Shown here piece after piece: positions 8,279 through 13,628 of a DNA stretch of 13,628 nt (position 1 is the first letter of the stretch; every line of letters begins with the position of its first letter). Under the pieces are notes generated by a model. The model worked only from the letters and a program-made list of their open reading frames with translations, was not told where the DNA came from and did not search any database. Position numbers and translations under genes: made by a program. Source of the DNA: Mycoemilia scoparia (Eukaryota; Kickxellomycota; Kickxellomycetes; Kickxellales; Kickxellaceae); the NCBI GenBank assembly GCA_027575805.1, contig JANBPU010000388.1:1-13628 (forward strand). Direction: 5' to 3'.

Positions 8279-8689
8279 ATATAAAACATAATAATATTGT
8301 GTGACAATCCCACTGGTAGTTTAGCCTTTAGTAAAAGCAAGTACACTTGAAACTCTTATGTTGGATATTCAGATCCCACTCCACAATATTTTATTTCTCC
8401 CATATTCCTAACAATACTTTTATTTTGTTTACATTTAAAGATTTGTGAAACTGCATAGCTGCAATCTCTGTGCTTTCTTTATTATCATTTATAAGCCAAT
8501 TTTCAAGAGATGGATAAACAGCTACCATACCATTTAAAATGGAAAATATGCGAATTACATGACCAAAGACACAACAAGGATTACTTGGACGACTTGAAGT
8601 TAGTCTCTGTTGAATGGAATGAGGTTGTCCTTGCCTATCATTACAGTGTTATAATGCTGCCTCGTTTAACTGGGAATGAGTGGTACTTT

Positions 8690-8979
8690 AGTAGATGATA
8701 TTCTCAATATAGGTAAGATTAAATAAAGCTATGTAATTAGACTACTAAAGAACCACTAACTATTACTTTGCCGTTTCTTTTATAGATGATCCCAATGCTT
8801 AGATAGATGCCTGAGGGCACATCTCTCTGTGATATCCATTCCCTCTGCTTGTCTGGGTTTACTCAGGGAATGATCAAAATATCTGTATAGAGGCATTGGA
8901 GGCTGACCTCCTTAGGGCTGCTACAAATACCTGATGTATGGTTTATTATGAGGCTTTAGGAATGTTATCACAACAACAG
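8690..8979 (-). mobile_element. LTR-like repeat, copy 1 (inverted)
   Basis: The plus strand here aligns over about 290 bp with the reverse complement of 9685-9999, for example GACCTCCTTAGGGCTGCTAC against GGTCTCCTTAGGGCAGATAC, and GTTATCACAACAA against ATTATCACAACAA. Identity is about 70-75% by eye. On the minus strand it keeps the TATA motif (CTATAAAAG, about 8777-8785). It starts TGTTGTTGTGATAAC on that strand, a TG-type end. It separates the F-box-like N-terminus from the continuation at about 8980. Boundaries are approximate and I found no matching target duplication. Confidence 0.45.
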
Positions 8980-9429
8980 ATCCTGGATATACTATGAACA
9001 TGACAGGTCTGATTATAAAATAGCACAAAAGTATTTGACTTATGCTCATGTGCTAACAGTTGAGGATGAGCTTCCAGATAACTTCTTTAATACAAAGTGT
9101 CCACATCCAACTGACCTTCAGATCCACATTGAGCCTGAGTTCATGAATAAACTGAGTGGATATACAAAGCTCCACCCAACCATCACCAAACTTCATATAT
9201 ATAGAAATATAGAAAGCACTGATTTCCCAGTTTTAGAATCACCAATGCTTATTAATATATGTCAATCTGTAGGATTGGCTGCAATAAACAACCAAGTAAA
9301 ACCTTTTGTAAAATAGAAACTTTGATAATAAATATATACCTATAACTAAATCCTTTCAACCTAAAGTTTATTTCAAACAATTAGTAAAGAATTAGTAATG
9401 TATATAAAAGATGAAAGATAACTATCTAT

Positions 9430-9999
9430 TGTTCCTAACGCTCCGAACAAGTATCCTCAGGGTCCATTGTTCGGAATAATCGGAACCCTTGGACTATTCC
9501 GATGATTCGGAATGATCCAAATCAATTAATGATTAGGCGATGATTATCTCATGGCCTATCAATATAATCAGTCTGTTTTGTAACAGATTGACCACACTTA
9601 AATTAGGAACCATAGCCCATCTTCCTTTGCTTTCATTTTTGTTGGAAAGGCTTCCATGCCTTGACATGCTAATACTTTTGCTGCACTTTTGTTGTGATAA
9701 TATCTCCAAAGCCTCACAATACTCTACACAGTGGGTATTTGTATCTGCCCTAAGGAGACCAGCCTCTGATGCCTTTATATGGGTATTTTGGACATTCCCC
9801 ATGTAAATATATCCAAGCAGGGGATATGTGATATCACATAGGCATGTACCTACAAGCAGATATTACAGTATTAGGATCACTTATAAAAAGGGACGACAAG
9901 ACAACAAGATAACTATTCCTTAGTAGTCTTATTACTTAGCTTCATCTTCTGATTATTACACAATAATAATACTTGCTAGTTCTCCTTTATAATTAAACA
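9430..9999 (+). mobile_element. LTR-like repeat, copy 2 (possible solo LTR)
   Basis: A 570-bp insertion into the F-box relic that begins TGTTCC and ends TTAAACA, giving TGTT/AACA ends as in retrotransposon LTRs. A TATA box (TATAAAA, 9882-9888) sits about 110 bp before the 3' end, the usual LTR arrangement. A perfect 16-bp palindrome (TATGTGATATCACATA, 9825-9840) lies just upstream. The 3' 310 bp match copy 1 in inverted orientation; the first 255 bp, with two GGAAC/TCGGAA hairpins, are absent there. Expected 5-bp target duplications are not seen (TCTAT against GTGCG), and no primer-binding site or internal domain follows. An alternative is a shorter LTR starting near 9690 next to another insert. 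Confidence 0.4.
9431..9520. repeat. Two adjacent hairpins
   Basis: GTTCCTAACGCTCCGAAC (9431-9448) pairs imperfectly with GTTCGGAATAATCGGAAC (9469-9486). Immediately after, TTGGACTATTCCGA (9489-9502) pairs with TCGGAATGATCCAA (9507-9520) across a 4-base loop with two mismatches. The motif TCGGAA recurs in both. They sit at the 5' end of the LTR-like insert and may be its terminal structure. Confidence 0.45.
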
Positions 10000-10676
10000 G
10001 TGCGACGTTTAAACACTTTTGAAGCTATTGATGATATTTTTGTTAAAAAGGATGATGATGACCAAAGCCAACTGCATATTGACCACCACCACAATACCAG
10101 TTCAAATTCATTATCTTCTTCTCTGAGTTAAGCTGGCAAAAAATCATTTTATAATCTGAAAGATCTTTCAATTGACAGGATATTTGCCTCAAAAGCCCAA
10201 TTTGACAATATCAAGGATAAAAATCTCATATTCAATACTGAATTGATTCCAAATCTGAGCGACATCAAACTAATAAAACTCAACATTAATTATCCCAATT
10301 CAACTATACCAAACATTGAGCTTAAATTAATTCCTCAAATCTACTTATTTACCTCAGCCACCAAGCTTAAAATATACACTGCACCACCACAGCTTACTTT
10401 ACAAATCTCTGATAGTTGTCCAAATCTCAAAGAACTTAAATAACTACCAACCATGATGATGATCAGATAAATATCATAGCCTCATTCAAATTAACAGCAG
10501 AACTGTTTTCCAAATTGGCCAACCTAATAATTGGAATGTGGCGGCAATCAGCATGCCAAAATGTGTCAGAATTTTATTATGACTTTGCACTATATTTCGA
10601 AGCTCTTGAATACTTTTTTGAAGGTGTGGATTTTTGGGATGTTTCACAAAAATTCAAGGATATTCAGCTTGGTGAT

Positions 10677-10718
10677 AACAACAACAACAACAACAACAAC
10701 AATAATGATAACAATGAT
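10677..10718 (+). repeat. AAC trinucleotide run (poly-Asn)
   Basis: An (AAC)n/(AAT)n run inside the F-box relic that encodes ten Asn followed by DNND. It is in frame with the surrounding long open stretch. Confidence 0.8.
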
Positions 10719-11579
10719 GGTGGCATGGTAAATATGCCACTACTACTACCTCGATTCCAAATACCACTTGCATTTGACTGTGCTAATACCCTTAGAAGAC
10801 TTCATCTTAATTCAGGCTGGGGTATTATGAGCATCGATGTCCTGTTTCCACTTGCCCAATTCACAAACTTGGAATACCTGTTTTTTATAACATCATCCAA
10901 TCTTGATGGAATTGAAAAGGTGGTACATAAAATAAGGAATCACTATGGAAAGGATTATAAAGCATTTGAAAGATTGGTTCAATTACAAGTAACCTTTGCA
11001 TCAGCAAACCCTAACATTGACCAGCTCAAACAGTTTATTGAACTTTTCCCTATGCTTCGGATTTTTACTTGCCATATATTTAATGCGGGTGTTGGTACAG
11101 ATAAAGATGAGATTCTCTAGCTTTTAAGAAAAGAATATCCTTGTATGATTATTAATAGATAGTTGATTTTGTTTGGCTAGTATAAGATTTGACCATTGTT
11201 AAAGCTGGTATTCGGAATCCCTACCAATATTATAGCTTTTATATCATGTTATTCACATTTTAGACAATATACTCTTTTAGTTTATATACAACCATTCCCC
11301 TTTTTCATAATTTGGAGAGTTGGGAATGCAATGATGGTACTTCAGATGATTTACAAGTAAAAATAAAGTCAGATGTGGCATCAGGCCAAAATGAAGCTTT
11401 CCAAATCCCAGACAAAGGAAAACACATTTTATTGAGAATTGGTTTTTTAGGCACCGAGATTATTATATAATATAATATAATTTCAATTGATATCAGTATA
11501 AACCTTACTCAATAGTAAATTATTGTTGCTTAAACATAGCAAATGCCATTTTGATTATTAAGTGTTCACACACACAATT

Positions 11580-12080
11580 CAACCTGATTTTCTAGGAGGG
11601 TTCATTTGCCGAGATCTGTTGTGGTAAATTATGGATAAACTCGATTCAATTGAGAATTGTTTGGTTACATATGATGCTTGCTTGATTGAAGCACCTGCTC
11701 CTTAGCTGATCATCTGAGCAGCTCCACTTGGATGTAAAAATCTACCAAGCACAGGCGATGAAATGGATACAGTTCGATACTTTCACTGCATTTTCCATCA
11801 CAGCCAAAGTAATGCTGATCACTTGGATTTATTGCTGCCCAAAGAGTGCGATTCACAATGATAATTTTTTATATCACTTGTGAATCCTCAGGTGGATGCT
11901 CAGCCAAAGCAAAGCCACCTGCGCAACCTCTCAAATGTGTGTGTGTTTTCTCAAATAAGGATCAGCTGCGAAATCCACAAAGAGGCATTTTCAAAATCAA
12001 GATACTCTGCTTGTGAACACATGAGGAATCTCAGCACATGCCCACATGCCCGCAGTGAGCGTAAGAACAAAGCAGCGTAG
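11580..12080 (+). other. Highly conserved upstream block with short open frames (right)
   Basis: The mirror of the left block at 7318-7860. A 24-codon ORF at about 11632 (MDKLDSIENCLVTYDACLIE) and a start-less frame with QAQAMKWIQFDTFTAF (about 11735-11880) are open here as in the left arm. The 66-residue frame 11880-12080 shares its last 45 or so residues with the left arm but not its start. In the last 130 bp I see only two differences between the arms. Status as coding or regulatory DNA is undecided. Confidence 0.3.
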
Positions 12081-12147
12081 TTGGAGCAGCTTCAAGTGTA
12101 GCCCAAAAATTCAACTACCTCAGCTGCTGTAAGAAACTCTGAAAATG

Positions 12148-12154
12148 TATAAAA
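12148..12154 (+). promoter_or_regulatory. TATA box of the right small-protein gene
   Basis: GTATAAAATGG places a TATA box about 81 bp upstream of the ATG at 12235. Sequence and spacing equal those in the left arm. Confidence 0.5.
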
Positions 12155-12234
12155 TGGCCTGCTATTGTCAGAGCATTTATCCTTATCGATTCACCCATTT
12201 ATCATACAATTAATCTCAACATCCATCCAACACA

Positions 12235-12543
12235 ATGAAAAACGAATCTGTAAGAGCATCTTCGAAGGTCACCTCTTGGCTTAAACGCCTGGCAAAGTCA
12301 ATTAAAAATAACGATCCCCACCAACACAAGAATCCATCACGAAGTAGAGTTGGTGGAAGTAAAAAGAAGCCCAAAAAGCCATCCTCCTGGCATGGCTTCA
12401 AGAGACATGATCCTAGACCTCCTGTAAGAGAAAGCCCACATCCCGGGATATTCGAGGACTATATAAGAAGGCCCACCATATCACCAAGAGGCCGAACCCA
12501 AAAAGGCAACGGCCACTCTGGCGAAAATAATAAATACAAATAA
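12235..12543 (+). CDS. Small basic proline-rich protein (right-arm copy)
   Basis: A 102-residue protein starting MKNESVRASSKVTSWLKRLA, paralogous to 6864-7163. Relative to that copy it has three extra residues in a Lys-rich segment (GGSKKKPKKPSSWHG against GGDTKKPSSWHG), a multiple of three bases. The blocks PRPPVRESPHPGIFE and YIRRPTISPRGRTQK are shared; the C-terminal 13 residues are strongly diverged (ending GENNKYK against GKNIKYI). The protein is highly basic, without cysteine, signal peptide or membrane segment. The start is chosen because the first 19 codons are identical in both copies and the leader is conserved up to it. It is transcribed outward from the palindrome. Function unknown. 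Confidence 0.55.
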   Translation: MKNESVRASSKVTSWLKRLAKSIKNNDPHQHKNPSRSRVGGSKKKPKKPSSWHGFKRHDPRPPVRESPHPGIFEDYIRRPTISPRGRTQKGNGHSGENNKYK

Positions 12544-12723
12544 GGTTTCATGCTGAGACCAGGATCATTTTGGTTGTAAAAAACCAAACCCAAACTTAAA
12601 CAATATGAATTATGAAAAATAACCAAGCTCTGGAACTATGCGCTGAAAGTGCACAGAATCCAAAGCGATTTCGGGTTTCCAGTTTTCATTTTTCATATTG
12701 CACAATTAAGTTGTTTTAACCTT

Positions 12724-12754
12724 ACACCATGGCCAGATTGCGCGATCATGGTGT
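12724..12754. repeat. Conserved hairpin in the right arm
   Basis: ACACCATG (12724-12731) pairs perfectly with CATGGTGT (12747-12754). It corresponds to 6653-6683. One base pair that is mismatched in the left arm is paired here, while the next pair is lost, so the stem length is roughly kept. Confidence 0.4.
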
Positions 12755-12891
12755 CACAGCCTAAATTTATTCATTTGAAATAAATTGTTAAAACATATTT
12801 AATAACGCAAATGTAATATTTTACTAGTTCATGCACTACACTCATTACATTTTTAAATAGTAAAAACAACAAAGCATGGATAGTGTTTCAA

Positions 12892-13149
12892 CTATAAATT
12901 GTATCTCCATTTGGTGAGATTTCGCCTATAATCAATATTATGTTGGGCAGAAACAGATCCTGATATTTTAGCCCAATAGTCTAGCATTTCGTTTTCAACT
13001 TCTGGGGACCACAATCTTGGTCTAAACCTTTGAGGACTTTGACTATATTGGTGATAATTTTTGAATGGTATCTTTTGGTGGCCAATGATTATAGGGACAA
13101 TCACAGCCAAATGGGTGTACAATTTTACTAGTAAACTTTCGTCCTTCAA
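12892..13149 (-). pseudogene. Gene tail with MITE-derived N-terminus (right-arm copy)
   Basis: An 85-residue open frame of two origins. Residues 1-34 (starting MKDESLLVKLYTHLAVIVPI) are encoded within the MITE at 13048-13162. From residue 35 on, the sequence is the gene tail shared with the left arm and the 819-966 fossil: YSQSPQRFRPRLWSPEVENE, then MLDYWAKISGSVS and IDYRRNLTKWRYNL. This is the only copy whose tail is unbroken over the shared region. The true N-terminus is missing or lies beyond the MITE, so the ATG is probably accidental. The WSPE…YWAKI spacing is vaguely like a Myb/SANT-type helix, but I cannot assign it. Confidence 0.45.
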
Positions 13150-13162
13150 AAATTAGTACCCA
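13048..13162 (+). mobile_element. MITE, Tc1/mariner-like, copy 2
   Basis: A 115-bp element, about 75-80% identical by eye to 8167-8278 and in the same orientation. It is flanked by TA on both sides (13046-13047 and 13163-13164). The ends TTGGTGATAATTTTTGAA and TTCAAAAATTAGTACCCA form an imperfect terminal inverted repeat. Removing it with one TA brings TTTCCAA next to TATAGTC, which aligns with the uninterrupted sequence in the left arm and in the 819-966 fossil. It therefore inserted after the arms were formed. Confidence 0.7.
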
Positions 13163-13175
13163 TATTGGAAATAAA

Positions 13176-13628
13176 AAGCCAAAAATATCAAAGGGTTTGT
13201 CAAAAGAATGCCCTTATTCTATAGAATACAAAGTAATCGTACATGTGATAATAATATGCTAGTGTAGTGGTGTTTCATTTGGGTTAAGTTTTTACTATTG
13301 ATGTTGAAGTTACATTTCCAATTATTTTGCGGAATTTTTATTATTTATAACCCCCTTTTTAAGCCAAATATAAACTCCTTCTTTATTCGGTGTGCATAAA
13401 GATGTTTACTGACAAATTATGGATATTTGAAAGTTTCCCCCTTTCCACTTCCATCGCGACCTTACTTATTCATTTAAAACCCTAACCTAATAAATACATT
13501 GCCTGTTATTAGTCTTGGCCTATATACCATGCTCTGCCAATAGTACGACAATTAATACTACTGCTTTCTATTTTAGTCTGAACAACCTACTATCTGGACT
13601 GGCACCTCGGCAACATAAATGCGCCTGA
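13176..13628. other. No gene seen
   Basis: AT-rich flank with stops in all frames. There is a TATA-like string near 13369 and a pyrimidine-rich TTCTATTTTAG near 13567-13577 that could be an intron acceptor, but no exon on either side can be supported. Confidence 0.4.

Larger units (their letters stand above)
8510..11162 (+). pseudogene. F-box / leucine-rich-repeat protein, decayed
   Basis: An intact ancestor would be an F-box protein that recruits targets to an SCF ubiquitin ligase through a leucine-rich-repeat-like C-terminus. The start at 8510 gives MDKQLPYHLKWKICELHDQR followed by LKLVSVEWNEVV, an F-box-like N-terminus. The frame stops at 8696-8698, where a repeat is inserted. It resumes at about 8980 (WIYYEHDRSDYKIAQKYL, then TYAHVLTVEDELPDNFF and LRR-like HPTITKLHIYRN) to 9316, with a shifted LRR-like stretch (CKIETLIINIYL) after it. 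A second insertion covers 9430-9999. From 10000 the gene continues (LNTFEAIDDIFVKKD) with a TAA at 10129-10131, LRR-like segments (LKIYTAPP, CPNLKELK), a one-base frameshift near 10440, and then a long frame with LRRLHLNSGWG and TNLEYLFF. A TAG at 11118-11120 interrupts the C-terminus, which would end LLRKEYPCMIINR at 11162. Multiple lesions make it non-functional as full-length protein. Confidence 0.65.
11297..13047 (-). repeat. Right arm of the large inverted repeat
   Basis: The reverse complement of the left arm (6355-8134). The inner end begins at CCCCTTTTTCATAATTTGG, matching the left end near 8115-8134. The outer end reaches the MITE at 13048; homology seems to resume beyond it for at least a dozen bases (reverse complement of 13163-13175). 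It carries the same set of elements as the left arm: upstream block, TATA box, small-protein gene, hairpin and gene tail, all mirrored. The sequence between the arms (8135-11296) is not itself palindromic apart from the two inverted LTR-like copies. Confidence 0.9.

Noticed and set aside
8711..8786. A textbook intron in the F-box gene (GTAAGA donor, CACTAACTA branch site, TTTTATAG acceptor).
   Set aside because: The same stretch aligns with the inverted LTR-like copy at about 9880-9975, including its TATA region, so it is repeat sequence. Joining the exons also gives immediate stops.
9540..9806. Leucine-rich plus-strand ORF that resembles another LRR piece of the F-box gene.
   Set aside because: It lies within the LTR-like insertion, and part of it matches the inverted copy at 8890-8980. 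The leucine richness is likely chance.
12216..12401. Minus-strand ORF over the right small-protein gene.
   Set aside because: Antisense shadow of 12235-12543.
13503..13551. Short TGTCG…AACA segment on the minus strand that could be an LTR end.
   Set aside because: It is only about 49 bp, with no partner copy in the window and no flanking duplication.
1..13628. tRNA, rRNA, CRISPR array or telomeric repeat.
   Set aside because: I looked for T-loop-like GGTTCGAATCC strings, regular spaced repeats and telomere-type arrays. Only isolated partial matches occur (for example AACCCTAACC-like near 13480).

Overview
The window looks like nuclear DNA of an AT-rich eukaryote, most likely an early-diverging (zygomycete-type) fungus. 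The evidence is a seven-transmembrane receptor of fungal Git3/cAMP-receptor style with an Asn/Ser/Gly-rich loop, an F-box/leucine-rich-repeat gene with an asparagine run, TATA-type promoters, small inverted-repeat transposons and many decayed gene copies. There is no bacterial operon structure. The organism assignment is inference from protein style only.

Layout. Positions 1-761 hold a frame-broken coiled-coil gene relic on the minus strand that runs off the left edge. Positions 819-966 hold an old relative of a gene tail that recurs in the central repeat. Positions 1389-2937 hold a second broken minus-strand gene, interrupted by about 380 bp bounded by a 20-bp direct repeat. The one clearly intact conventional gene is the receptor at 3639-5042 (minus). 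Positions 5043-6354 are mostly empty apart from a short coding-like relic near 5533-5690.

The right half is a very large imperfect palindrome. The left arm (about 6355-8134) and right arm (about 11297-13047) are inverted copies, roughly 90-97% identical by eye. They flank about 3.2 kb that contains a decayed F-box/LRR gene (8510-11162). Each arm carries an intact ORF for a small basic, proline-rich protein (99 and 102 residues), with a TATA box placed identically. The two genes point outward, away from the centre. Each arm also ends in the same gene tail that occurs as a fossil at 819-966.

The palindrome has been hit by other repeats. Two copies of a short TA-flanked element (8167-8278 and 13048-13162) have the form of Tc1/mariner-type MITEs; the second lies inside the gene tail of the right arm. 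Two mutually inverted LTR-like copies (about 8690-8979 and 9430-9999) interrupt the F-box gene. The picture is of an accessory, repeat-rich region next to a conserved receptor gene, with a duplicated orphan gene as its most unusual content. All alignments and counts here were made by hand.
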